A stretch of 64,000 nt of DNA from Paludibacterium paludis (GTDB taxonomy: Bacteria > Pseudomonadota > Gammaproteobacteria > Burkholderiales > Chromobacteriaceae), in contig NZ_CP069161.1 in assembly GCF_018802605.1 (NCBI RefSeq), forward strand, positions 1,240,001 to 1,304,000, in the 5' to 3' direction. The notes under the pieces were generated by a model that worked only from the letters and a program-made list of their open reading frames with translations, was not told the DNA's origin and made no database searches. Shown here piece after piece: positions 9,799 to 18,138 of the stretch. Position numbers and translations under genes: made by a program. Positions within the stretch are counted from its first letter, which is position 1; the number at the start of each line of letters is the position of its first letter.

Positions 9799-11160
9799 AT
9801 GGCAAACGAGAACATCCTTTCCCTGATCGGCAACACCCCGCTGGTCAAGGTCAACGGTCTGGATACCGGCCCCTGCGAACTCTATCTCAAACTGGAAAGC
9901 CACAATCCGGGCGGTTCCATCAAGGACCGGGTGGCCCTGTCGATGATTTCCGCCGCGGAAGCGGACGGACGTCTGAAACCGGGGGGCACCATTGTCGAAG
10001 CCACCGCCGGCAATACCGGTCTCGGTCTGGCTCTGGTCGCCGCCCGCAAAGGGTACCGGCTGATTCTCGTCGTCCCGGACAAGATGAGCCGGGAAAAAAT
10101 CCTGCATCTTGGCGGGCTGGGCGCCGAAGTGGTGCTGACGCGATCCGATGTGGCCAAGGGGCACCCCGACTACTATCAGGATCTGGCGGCGCGTATCGCG
10201 AGCGAAACCCCGGGTGCCTTCTACATCGACCAGTTCAACAATCCGGCCAATCCTCTCGCCCATGAAACCACCACCGGGCCCGAGCTGTGGCAGCAAATGA
10301 ACCGCGAAGTCGACGCGGTGGTGGTCGGTGTGGGCTCAAGCGGCACGCTGACCGGGCTGACCCGTTTCTTCTCGCGGGTATCGCCCCGTACCGAGTTCGT
10401 GCTGGCCGATCCGGCCGGCTCGATTCTCGCCGACTATGTGAAGGACGGCACGCTGGGCGAAGCGGGCAGCTGGCTCGTCGAAGGGATCGGCGAGGACTTT
10501 GTTCCTCCGCAGACCGATCTGTCGAAGGTCAGAACAGCGTATTCCATTTCTGATCAGGAAAGCTTCGATACCGCACGCGAATTGCTGAGTACCGAGGGGA
10601 TTCTGGCCGGTTCCTCGTCCGGCGCCCTGATCGCCGCGGCGCTGCGGTATTGCCGGGCTCAGACCGAACCCAAGCGGGTAGTGACATTCGTGTGCGACAG
10701 TGGAAACAAGTACCTGTCAAAGATGTACAACAACGACTGGATGATCGATCAGGGACTGATCCGCCTGCCCGAAGTTGGAGATTTGTCCGATCTGATCGTG
10801 CGTCGTCACGACCGCGAACAATCGATTGTCTGTCAGCCTGATGAGGCCCTGTCGTCGGTCTATCAGCGCATGAGGCTGCATGATGTCTCCCAACTGCCGG
10901 TGCTGGAAGAGGGCCGCGTGGTGGGCATTCTCGATGAATGGGATCTGCTGCTGTCGGTGCATGGCGAACCGGAAAACTTCCTGCAGACTGTGCGCAGCGC
11001 GATGACCAGCCAGGTGGTGGCGCTGCCGCCTTCCGCCACGCTGGAGGACCTGCTGCAAGTGTTCAACGAAGGGTATGTCGCCCTGATCATCGATAACGAA
11101 CGTTACCTTGGCCTGATCACCCAGGCCGATTTGCTGGCGTTCTGGCGCCGCAAGCGCTGA
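9799..11160 (+). CDS. Cystathionine beta-synthase with C-terminal CBS pair
   Basis: PLP enzyme condensing serine (or O-acetylserine) with homocysteine to cystathionine. The ATG at 9799 gives 453 residues; a GTG at 9757 in the same frame would add 14, and neither has a clear SD. The PLP lysine is K42 in NPGGSIKDR, and the phosphate loop is seen in TAGNTG and GSSGTLTG. Two CBS repeats occupy about residues 330-453 (VYQRMRLHDVSQLPVLEEG; ALIIDNERYLGLITQADLL). Cysteine synthases lack this pair. The next gene, 17 bp on, is the matching gamma-lyase, so reverse transsulfuration is the likely pathway. Confidence 0.9.
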   Translation: MANENILSLIGNTPLVKVNGLDTGPCELYLKLESHNPGGSIKDRVALSMISAAEADGRLKPGGTIVEATAGNTGLGLALVAARKGYRLILVVPDKMSREKILHLGGLGAEVVLTRSDVAKGHPDYYQDLAARIASETPGAFYIDQFNNPANPLAHETTTGPELWQQMNREVDAVVVGVGSSGTLTGLTRFFSRVSPRTEFVLADPAGSILADYVKDGTLGEAGSWLVEGIGEDFVPPQTDLSKVRTAYSISDQESFDTARELLSTEGILAGSSSGALIAAALRYCRAQTEPKRVVTFVCDSGNKYLSKMYNNDWMIDQGLIRLPEVGDLSDLIVRRHDREQSIVCQPDEALSSVYQRMRLHDVSQLPVLEEGRVVGILDEWDLLLSVHGEPENFLQTVRSAMTSQVVALPPSATLEDLLQVFNEGYVALIIDNERYLGLITQADLLAFWRRKR

Positions 11161-11177
11161 CTTTGAGGAATCGCACC

Positions 11178-12329
11178 ATGACCGATTTTTCCACCCTGTC
11201 GGTGACCGCCGGCAGCCATCAGGACGCGTTCGGCGCGGTGATCCCGCCGATTTACGCCACATCGACCTACCGGCAGCATGCACCGGGAGAGCATACCGGC
11301 TACGAGTATTCCCGTTCCCAGAACCCCACCCGGGAAGCGCTGGAGCGGGCCGTCGCGGAACTTGAGGACGGAGGACGGGGCTATGCCTTCCCGTCGGGCT
11401 TGGCGGCGATCGCGACTGTGCTGGAACTGCTGCCGGCCGGCAGCCACCTGATCGCCGTCAACGACCTGTACGGCGGCACCTTCCGGCAGTTTGAAAAAGT
11501 GCGCAGCGTCAGCGCCGGTTTGACCGTGACCTATGTGGCCGCCGACGATCCGGCCGCCCTGGAAGCGGCCATCCGGCCGGAAACCCGCATGGTGTGGGTC
11601 GAAACGCCGTCCAACCCGCTCAACCAGCTGGTCGACCTGGCCGAAGTCGCCGGTATTGCAAGGCGGCACGGGTTGATCAGTGTCGCCGACAATACCTTCG
11701 CGTCACCGGTTATCCATCAGCCACTGGTTTTTGGATTCGACATCGTGCTGCATTCCGCAACCAAATACCTCAATGGCCACTCCGATGTCGTGGCCGGGGT
11801 GGTCGCGGTCGGCCGCGACCGTGAAGATCTGGCGGAGCAGTTGGCCTTTTTGCACAACGCGGTCGGCTCGGTGCTCGATCCTTTCCCGAGTTTCCTGGTA
11901 TGGCGCGGTCTGCGAACATTGGCCTTGCGCGTCGAGCGTCACAACCAGAACGCCCTGGCCGTCGCCCGATGGCTGGAAGGGCAGGACAAGGTCGAACGGG
12001 TGCTGTATCCCGGCCTGGAAAGCCATCCCCAACATGAATTGGCCCGGCGCCAAATGAACGGCTTTGGTGGCATCGTGTCGTTCGTATTGCGCGGGGATGC
12101 CGCGACGACGCGGCGGTTCACCGGCGCGCTGTCGCTCTTTGCCCTGGCGGAAAGTCTGGGAGGCGTGGAAAGTCTGGTGTGCGTTCCATCTGCCATGACC
12201 CATGCGTCGATCCCCGAAGCGCGCCGGCTGGCGCTCGGGATTACCGATACGCTGGTGCGCCTGTCGGTGGGCATCGAAAGCGAAGCGGCGCTGATCGAGG
12301 ATATTCGCCGCGCGCTGGAGGCATGCTGA
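11178..12329 (+). CDS. Cystathionine gamma-lyase / gamma-synthase family enzyme
   Basis: 383-residue PLP enzyme of the Cys/Met metabolism family. The PLP lysine is K196 in SATKYLNGH, and the substrate-specificity region contains YSRSQNPTRE and ETPSNP. The start at 11178 is chosen because GAGGAA lies 8 bases upstream; a start at 11163 lacks an SD. Next to CBS it most likely splits cystathionine to cysteine, ammonia and 2-oxobutyrate. Cystathionine gamma-synthase or beta-lyase activity cannot be excluded by sequence alone. Its reactions produce reactive enamines, which fits the RidA gene that follows. Confidence 0.88.
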   Translation: MTDFSTLSVTAGSHQDAFGAVIPPIYATSTYRQHAPGEHTGYEYSRSQNPTREALERAVAELEDGGRGYAFPSGLAAIATVLELLPAGSHLIAVNDLYGGTFRQFEKVRSVSAGLTVTYVAADDPAALEAAIRPETRMVWVETPSNPLNQLVDLAEVAGIARRHGLISVADNTFASPVIHQPLVFGFDIVLHSATKYLNGHSDVVAGVVAVGRDREDLAEQLAFLHNAVGSVLDPFPSFLVWRGLRTLALRVERHNQNALAVARWLEGQDKVERVLYPGLESHPQHELARRQMNGFGGIVSFVLRGDAATTRRFTGALSLFALAESLGGVESLVCVPSAMTHASIPEARRLALGITDTLVRLSVGIESEAALIEDIRRALEAC

Positions 12330-12411
12330 CCGGCGGTTTTGCGGTTAGAATCCGGGTGTTCGAGGGTCTTTTTCCGCAAAGAAGACCGAATCCACCGCAT
12401 GAGGAACTGGT

Positions 12412-12759
12412 ATGAGCATCTATCGTCATTTGCCCGGCAAGCGTTTGTCGGAGGCCGTGGTCGCCAACGGTATCATCTGGCTGGCAGGCCAGGTACCGGA
12501 AAATACGGAAGCCGACGCGAAGGCGCAAACCGCCGATGTGCTGGCGCAAATCGACAAAGTGCTGCATGACCTTGGCGTGAATAAATGCCATATCGTCGAT
12601 GCGACGATTTTCCTGGCCGATCTGGCCGACTACGACGCCATGAACGAAGCTTGGGATGCCTGGGTGCCGGAAGGCCATTCGCCGGCGCGCGCGACGGTTG
12701 AGGCCAAACTGGCGAATCCGGCCTGGAAGGTCGAGATCAAGATCGTCGCTGTCCGCTGA
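12412..12759 (+). CDS. RidA/YjgF family enamine deaminase (first copy)
   Basis: 115 residues; signature region SPARATVEAKLANP with the conserved arginine, and a VEIKIVAVR C-terminus. RidA proteins form trimers and hydrolyse 2-aminoacrylate and 2-aminocrotonate, protecting PLP enzymes. It has the sequence of the shorter YoaB-like branch rather than classical RidA. ATG at 12412 follows GAGGAA with a 7-base gap. It ends the CBS-CGL operon before a terminator. Confidence 0.88.
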   Translation: MSIYRHLPGKRLSEAVVANGIIWLAGQVPENTEADAKAQTADVLAQIDKVLHDLGVNKCHIVDATIFLADLADYDAMNEAWDAWVPEGHSPARATVEAKLANPAWKVEIKIVAVR

Positions 12760-12781
12760 TCTCCCGTTTTGCGTCAGTGCC

Positions 12782-12814
12782 AAAAAGACCGGCTTCGTGG
12801 CCGGTCTTTTGTTT
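12782..12814 (+). terminator. Rho-independent terminator
   Basis: AAAGACCGGC / GCCGGTCTTTT stem-loop followed by GTTTT; closes the CBS-CGL-RidA operon. Confidence 0.85.
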
Positions 12815-13124
12815 TATGTCTTTGCGCATGGCCTTCCTTTCTCTCCGGTCCGGCTCCCGGTGTCACCACTTTGCGCGCATTGCCTTCCATCTGTTTCATC
12901 TCCCTGGAATTTTTTTGATGCGTTCTGCAATGCAGGTCGGGTCTGGCGTGTGTTGCCATTAGCATGCATTGCTGTGATGTCAGCATTAAAAACAACTCTG
13001 CCATTTAGCATATTATTAATTTTGAATATGCTTGATTGTGGTCAATAACATGTCATTCAGTGAGTGACGAAGTTTCATGGCGATAGATAGAATTTTGGCG
13101 AGATAAATTTTCTTTCATGCTGAT
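12815..13124. other. Gene-free AT-rich region upstream of YheO-type regulator
   Basis: About 310 bases without a credible gene. From about 12990 to 13110 the GC content drops sharply (TATTATTAATTTTGAATATG), typical of a promoter region. No riboswitch or clear operator was recognised. Confidence 0.5.
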
Positions 13125-13757
13125 ATGGAACTTCGCATCGACGCGGAAAAACTTGCCGACTTCGTCTCCGCCCTTCTGGGGCCGGACAGCGAAATCGCCG
13201 TGCACGATCTCTCCGAACCCGCCACTTCCCTCAAGGTCATCCGCAACAGTCATCTGTCCGGCCGCAGCATCGGCGCGCCGGCGACCGATCTGGCGCTACG
13301 CATGGCGCAGGAGTGCTCGGGCAAGAACGGCGCGGACTACTGGCTCAACTACCGCAGCAAGACGCGCAACGGCACCTTGCTGCGGTCTTCGACCATGGTG
13401 ATCAAGGATGCGGACGGAAAGGCGGTGGCGATGTTCTGCGTGAACAGCGACGACAGCCGGTATCAGCGCGCCGTGGACGCGCTGCAGGCGCTGCTGCCCG
13501 CGGACCTGTCCAACGAGCAGCATCAGGAAAACCTCTCCGCGTCGGTCGACGATGTCGGGGTGGAAATCATGCAAAGCGTGCTGGGCAACTACGCGGTTGA
13601 TCCGGTGCGCATGTCCAGCGAAGAAAAAGCCCATGTGGTGGCGGAACTGGATAACCGGGGGCTGTTTTCGATCCGGGGGTTTGTCGGCAAGGCGTCGGCG
13701 GCTCTGGATATTTCGGAACCGACCCTGTACCGCTATCTCAAGCACTGCCGGGACTGA
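13125..13757 (+). CDS. YheO/DauR-type PAS and HTH transcriptional regulator
   Basis: 210 residues. The N-terminal about 110 residues match the YheO-type PAS domain (DSEIAVHDLSEPATSLKVIRN and AMFCVNSDDS). The C-terminal about 60 residues form the helix-turn-helix of the same family (FSIRGFVGKASAALDISEPT, YRYLKH). Known relatives include DauR, which controls D-arginine catabolism; ligands of most are unknown. It lies 138 bp upstream of an amino-acid permease and a cysteine desulfidase on the same strand, so it is probably their local regulator (inference). Confidence 0.85.
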   Translation: MELRIDAEKLADFVSALLGPDSEIAVHDLSEPATSLKVIRNSHLSGRSIGAPATDLALRMAQECSGKNGADYWLNYRSKTRNGTLLRSSTMVIKDADGKAVAMFCVNSDDSRYQRAVDALQALLPADLSNEQHQENLSASVDDVGVEIMQSVLGNYAVDPVRMSSEEKAHVVAELDNRGLFSIRGFVGKASAALDISEPTLYRYLKHCRD

Positions 13758-13803
13758 ACCGTACTACCGAATACCCACCTACCTTGACCAAGACCCGGGA
13801 AAC

Positions 13804-13858
13804 CCGCGCGGTGGGAGCCGCGCGGCCGGGGAAGAGGCGTCCGGTTGGCGCCGGACGC
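13804..13858 (+). other. Two GC-rich hairpins in the leader of the permease gene
   Basis: CCGCGCGG at 13804-13811 recurs at 13818-13825, and GCGTCCGG (13837-13844) pairs with CCGGACGC (13851-13858). No U tract follows, so they look like leader structures or processing/stability elements rather than terminators. They sit between the regulator and the permease SD (13880-13888). Confidence 0.45.
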
Positions 13859-13895
13859 GATAACAACGCATCGACTCTCGAGAGGAGCGAGTTGT

Positions 13896-15224
13896 ATGTA
13901 CACTAATGTAGAATCCGGATACCGGGACGTCAAGCCGGGGCAAGGAGCGGCAGGCCGCGCGGGCATGACAGAGGAGGAATGGAAGGAGGCCACGCGCTTC
14001 GACAGCACCGACCGGGGATGGGTCATCATCAGCATCGGCATGGCGATCGGCGCGGGGATCGTGTTCCTGCCCGTCCAGGTCGGACTGATGGGGCTGTGGG
14101 TGTTCCTCTTGTCGTCGGTGATCGGTTACCCGGCGATGTACCTTTTCCAGCGTCTGTTCATCAACACGCTGGCCGAATCGCCGGAGTGCAAGGACTACCC
14201 TAGTGTGATCAGTGGCTATCTGGGCAAGAACTGGGGCATGCTGCTGGGCGCGTTGTACTTCATCATGCTGGTGATCTGGGTCTTCGTTTACTCCACAGCG
14301 ATCACCAATGACAGTGCGTCGTTCCTGCACAGCTTTGGCTTGACCAAAACCGTGTTGTCGACCAATCCGTTCTACGGTCTGGCTCTGATCTGTACCCTGG
14401 TGGCGCTGGCTTCGCGCGGCGAAAAGGTGCTGTTCCGCATTTCCACCGGCATGGTGCTGACCAAGCTTGGCGTGGTGGCCGTGCTTGGCGTGGCGATGGT
14501 CAGCGAGTGGAACCTGTCCAATATCGGCATGCTGCCGCCGCTTGGCAAGCTGATCAAGGATGCGGTCGTGATGCTGCCTTTCACCTTGACATCGATCCTG
14601 TTCATCCAGAGTCTCAGCCCGATGGTGATCTCCTACCGCGCACGGGAAAAATCCATCGAAGTCGCCCGTTACAAGGCCATGCGCGCGATGAACGTCGCGT
14701 TCGTCATCCTGTTCGTGACCGTGTTCTTCTACGCCGTGTCGTTCACGCTGGCCATGGGCCATGAGCAGGCGGTCAAGGCTTCGCACGAAAACATTTCGGC
14801 GCTGGCCATGGTGGCCAGCAGCATGCCGGGCCACACCGTCAAACTGTTCAGCCTGATTCTCAATATCTTCGCTGTAATGACGGCGTATTTCGGTGTCTAT
14901 CTCGGCTTCCGCGAAGCCTGCCAGGGTCTTGCCATGAACCTGCTGCGCCGTGTGATGCCCGAAGAGCGCATCAACGCTGACTGGGTCGGCAAGGGCATCA
15001 TGGTGTTCACCGTACTCTTGTCCTGGAGCGCGATCGTGCTCAATGCCCCGGTACTGAGCTTCACGTCGATCTGCAGCCCGGTGTTCGGTCTGGTCGGCTG
15101 CCTGATCCCGGCTTATCTGGTCTATCGTGTGCCGTTCCTCGACAAATACAAGGGCGTGGCTCTGAAAGTCATCATCGCCACCGGCATCCTGCTGTGTATC
15201 TCCCCCTTCCTGGCATTCGCCTGA
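13896..15224 (+). CDS. HAAAP-family amino-acid:proton symporter (CyuP/SdaC-like)
   Basis: 442 residues with about 11 hydrophobic segments; the first is GWVIISIGMAIGAGIVFLPV, which contains the unwound-helix glycine pattern GAGIVFLP typical of the hydroxy/aromatic amino-acid permease family. The start at 13896 follows GAGAGGAGC; earlier in-frame starts have no SD. The following gene is a cysteine desulfidase, the same pairing as E. coli yhaO-yhaM (cyuPA), so cysteine is the best substrate guess; serine is a possible alternative. Inner-membrane importer. Confidence 0.88.
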   Translation: MYTNVESGYRDVKPGQGAAGRAGMTEEEWKEATRFDSTDRGWVIISIGMAIGAGIVFLPVQVGLMGLWVFLLSSVIGYPAMYLFQRLFINTLAESPECKDYPSVISGYLGKNWGMLLGALYFIMLVIWVFVYSTAITNDSASFLHSFGLTKTVLSTNPFYGLALICTLVALASRGEKVLFRISTGMVLTKLGVVAVLGVAMVSEWNLSNIGMLPPLGKLIKDAVVMLPFTLTSILFIQSLSPMVISYRAREKSIEVARYKAMRAMNVAFVILFVTVFFYAVSFTLAMGHEQAVKASHENISALAMVASSMPGHTVKLFSLILNIFAVMTAYFGVYLGFREACQGLAMNLLRRVMPEERINADWVGKGIMVFTVLLSWSAIVLNAPVLSFTSICSPVFGLVGCLIPAYLVYRVPFLDKYKGVALKVIIATGILLCISPFLAFA

Positions 15225-15288
15225 CAGGCAGGGATGGAAGGGGGCTCGGGCCCCCTTCGGTAACGATTGAAAGAAAGAGAGTAGATCC

Positions 15289-16596
15289 ATGACGACATCG
15301 ACTCGCAATAACGGGCTGTGGCCCGAATTCGTCAAGGCCCTGAAGCAGGAGGTGGTTCCGGCGCTGGGCTGCACCGAGCCCGTGTCACTGGCGCTGGCCG
15401 CGGCCATGGCGACCCGTGAACTGGGGTGCGTCCCGGAGCGCATCGACGCCCGCGTCTCGGCCAATCTGATGAAGAACGGCATGGGGGTCACCGTGCCCGG
15501 AACCGGAACCGTGGGCCTCGCGATCGCGGCTGCGGTCGGTGCGCTGGGCGGTAACCCGGATGGCCGTCTGGAAGTACTCAAGGGACTGACCGACGCGCAG
15601 GTCGAGGCCGGCAAGCGCATGATCGATGACCAGAAGGTGGTGCTCTCCGTTGCCGATGTGCCCAACATCCTGTATGCCGAGGCGACCGTGACCGCCGGCG
15701 GAAGAAGCGCCAGAGTCTGTATTGCCGATGCGCACACCAATGTGGTGCTGATCGAGCGCGATGGCCAGGTCGTCTATCGGGCGGAAACGAAACAGGGCGC
15801 CCAGGCTGAGAACTATTGCCTGGATGGCGCCTGTGCTCAGGACGTGTATGTCTTTGCGTTGACCGCTCCGTTATCGATGCTGGATTTCATGCAGGAAGCG
15901 GCCGAACTCAATACGGCCTTGTCGGAAGAGGGCATGAGCGGGCGTTACGGCCTGCACATCGGCGCGACGCTCCAGCGCCAAATCGAAGCGGGACTGTTGT
16001 CCGACGGGCTGCTGACCCGTATCCTGATGCGTACCACGGCGGCATCGGATGCGCGCATGGGCGGCGCCACGTTGCCGGCGATGAGTAATTCCGGCTCCGG
16101 TAACCAGGGGATCGCCGCGACCATGCCTGTGGTTGTGGTGGGCGGGCATGTCGGCGCGGATCGGGAGACCCTGATCCGGGCGCTGGTGCTTTCTCACCTG
16201 ATGGCGGTGTATATTCATACCCGGCTGCCAAAATTGTCCGCGCTGTGCGCGGTGACAACCGCATCGATGGGCGCGGCGGCCGGCATGGCGATGCTGCTCG
16301 GGGGCGGTTATCCCGCCGTTGCCATGGCCATCTCCAGCATGATCGGCGATGTGGCCGGCATGATTTGCGACGGCGCTTCGAACAGCTGCGCGATGAAAGT
16401 GTCCACCTCGGCCGGTTCCGCCTACAAGGCGGTGCTGATGGCGCTGGATGGCACCCGGGTCACCGGTAATGAAGGTATCGTTGCGCATGATGTGGACGCG
16501 TCGATCGAGAATCTGGGCCGCCTGGCGAGCCAGGGCATGATCGAAACCGACACACAAATCCTCCAAATCATGCTGCACAAGGCAAGAGCCGCGTAA
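15289..16596 (+). CDS. cyuA: CyuA-type L-cysteine desulfidase (UPF0597 family)
   Basis: 435 residues of the iron-sulfur serine dehydratase alpha-like / UPF0597 family. The N-terminal [15 protein letters not shown] and the C-terminal [12 protein letters not shown] carry cysteines that in relatives bind an oxygen-sensitive [4Fe-4S] cluster. Characterised relatives (YhaM/CyuA, archaeal L-cysteine desulfidase) convert cysteine to pyruvate, ammonia and sulfide through 2-aminoacrylate. It follows the permease by 64 bp and precedes a RidA gene by 65 bp, giving an uptake-degradation-detoxification order. Serine deaminase activity is an alternative. Confidence 0.85.
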   Translation: MTTSTRNNGLWPEFVKALKQEVVPALGCTEPVSLALAAAMATRELGCVPERIDARVSANLMKNGMGVTVPGTGTVGLAIAAAVGALGGNPDGRLEVLKGLTDAQVEAGKRMIDDQKVVLSVADVPNILYAEATVTAGGRSARVCIADAHTNVVLIERDGQVVYRAETKQGAQAENYCLDGACAQDVYVFALTAPLSMLDFMQEAAELNTALSEEGMSGRYGLHIGATLQRQIEAGLLSDGLLTRILMRTTAASDARMGGATLPAMSNSGSGNQGIAATMPVVVVGGHVGADRETLIRALVLSHLMAVYIHTRLPKLSALCAVTTASMGAAAGMAMLLGGGYPAVAMAISSMIGDVAGMICDGASNSCAMKVSTSAGSAYKAVLMALDGTRVTGNEGIVAHDVDASIENLGRLASQGMIETDTQILQIMLHKARAA

Positions 16597-16661
16597 AATG
16601 GCGTGGGGCGCCGGCCGCTAGGTGCGGCGCGGGTTTTCAATAACAAAAAGGAAGCACACAT

Positions 16662-17042
16662 ATGAAAGACATCCTCTTCACCAAAGACGCTCCGGCTGCG
16701 ATCGGACCGTACTCCCAGGGCACCGCATTCGGCAATCTGGTGTTCACTTCCGGCCAGATCCCGCTCGATCCGGTCAGCGGAGAGGTGGTGGGCAGCGGTA
16801 TCGAGGACCAGTCCCGTCGTGCGCTGGACAATCTCAAAGCCGTGCTGATCGCGGGGGGCAGTTCCCCCGAGCAGGTATTGAAAACGACTTGCTATCTGGC
16901 GGATCTCGCCGATTTCGCCGCGTTCAACGCGGTGTACTCCGAGTATTTCGGCAGCGAGGCGCCGGCGCGTTCCTGCTTCGCGGTCAAGGCTCTGCCCAGG
17001 GGCGTGCTGGTTGAAGTGGAAGCCATCGCCTGGCGCAAGTAA
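16662..17042 (+). CDS. ridA: RidA 2-iminobutanoate/2-iminopropanoate deaminase (second copy)
   Basis: 126 residues with the classical RidA pattern: AAIGPYSQGT near the N-terminus, FTSGQIPLDP, the key arginine in APARSCFAVKALPRG, and the C-terminal VEVEAIAW. It hydrolyses the enamine/imine products of PLP or Fe-S dehydratases. Being last in the desulfidase operon, it should clear 2-aminoacrylate made by CyuA. SD AAAAGGAAG is about 9 bases before the ATG. It is clearly different from the 115-residue RidA at 12.4 kb. Confidence 0.93.
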   Translation: MKDILFTKDAPAAIGPYSQGTAFGNLVFTSGQIPLDPVSGEVVGSGIEDQSRRALDNLKAVLIAGGSSPEQVLKTTCYLADLADFAAFNAVYSEYFGSEAPARSCFAVKALPRGVLVEVEAIAWRK

Positions 17043-17089
17043 GACGTTCCGGGACCGACACCTGTCCCGCCCTTTCCAAGAAAGACTCG

Positions 17090-17121
17090 CCCCGCAAGCC
17101 GTGTGCTGCGGGGTTTTTTTG
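17090..17121 (+). terminator. Rho-independent terminator after ridA
   Basis: CCCCGCA / TGCGGGG stem followed by seven T. Confidence 0.85.
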
Positions 17122-17135
17122 TGTGAAGGGAGCGA

Positions 17136-18110
17136 TCAGAATTCCCCGGTCCAGCGGATATCGTCCGGCAGTGTTTCATCCTTGACCCAGGCGGCAACGG
17201 CCCGCAGCACGGTATCCTCCAGGTCGGGCGACTGGGCATTGAGCGGGACGAGATCCATGCCGCGCGCCCAGGTCAGTTGCCGTTTGGCCAGTTGGCGCGT
17301 CGCGGCCACGCCCTGGTCGATGAAGGTCTGGCGGTCGATCTCTCCCTCCTGATAGGCCCAGGCCTGGCGATAGCCCACGCAGCGCATCGACGGAAGATCG
17401 GGCGTCAGTTGCGGATAGCGAGTCCTCAATCGGATCATTTCCTCGAGAAACCCCTGTTCGAGCATCAGACCGAAGCGTTCCGCAATGCGCCGGTGCAGCC
17501 ATCGGCGGTCTTCCGGTACCAGAACAAGGGGCAGCGCGGTGAACGGCATGGCGCCTTCCCGGCCCTTTTCCAGCAATTCCGACATCGGCCGGCCACTGAG
17601 CAGGCAAACCTCCAGCGCGCGCTGGATGCGCTGCGCATCGCCCGGTTCGAGGCGAGCTGCCGTCGCGGGGTCGAGTCCGGCGAGACGGGCGTGCAGCGCG
17701 GGCCAGCCTTCGCGCGCCGCGTCCTCATCGAGCTGGCGGCGCAGTTCGGGGTCGGCCTTGGGCAGATCCGACAAGCCTTCCTGCAAGGCCTTGAAGTACA
17801 GCATGGTGCCGCCGACCAGTACCGGTATTTTGCCGCGCGCGCGAATCTCGCTGACCAGACGCGTCGTATCCTGATGGAACTGGGCGGCGGAATAGGCTTC
17901 GAGCGGGCTGATGATGTCGATCAGGTGGTGCGGGCAGACGCTTCGCTCCTCCCTGCTGGGCTTGGCCGTGCCGATATCCATGTCGCGGTAGACCAGGGCC
18001 GAGTCCACGCTGATGATCTCGATGGGAAAATGCCGGGCAAGACTCAGCGCGAGGCCGGTCTTGCCCGAAGCGGTGGGGCCCATCAGGGCGATGACGGGGC
18101 TGTGGTTCAC
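17136..18110 (-). CDS. miaA: tRNA dimethylallyltransferase MiaA
   Basis: Adds the isopentenyl group to A37 of tRNAs reading UNN codons. The GTG at 18110 gives 324 residues starting just ahead of the P-loop [16 protein letters not shown] lies about 7 bases upstream. Other landmarks are the [16 protein letters not shown] motif and the anticodon-arm region with [13 protein letters not shown]. It is last of dedA-mutL-miaA; mutL ends 28 bp upstream. The mutL-miaA order is widely conserved in proteobacteria. Confidence 0.96.
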   Translation of the reverse strand: MNHSPVIALMGPTASGKTGLALSLARHFPIEIISVDSALVYRDMDIGTAKPSREERSVCPHHLIDIISPLEAYSAAQFHQDTTRLVSEIRARGKIPVLVGGTMLYFKALQEGLSDLPKADPELRRQLDEDAAREGWPALHARLAGLDPATAARLEPGDAQRIQRALEVCLLSGRPMSELLEKGREGAMPFTALPLVLVPEDRRWLHRRIAERFGLMLEQGFLEEMIRLRTRYPQLTPDLPSMRCVGYRQAWAYQEGEIDRQTFIDQGVAATRQLAKRQLTWARGMDLVPLNAQSPDLEDTVLRAVAAWVKDETLPDDIRWTGEF

Positions 18111-18138
18111 GGGGCCGTCTCCAGAAAAATGACGGGTA

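Noticed and set aside
13779..15740. Open frame of 653 codons on the minus strand
   Set aside because: Antisense to the permease and cyuA genes, His/Asp-rich low-complexity translation, no ribosome site.
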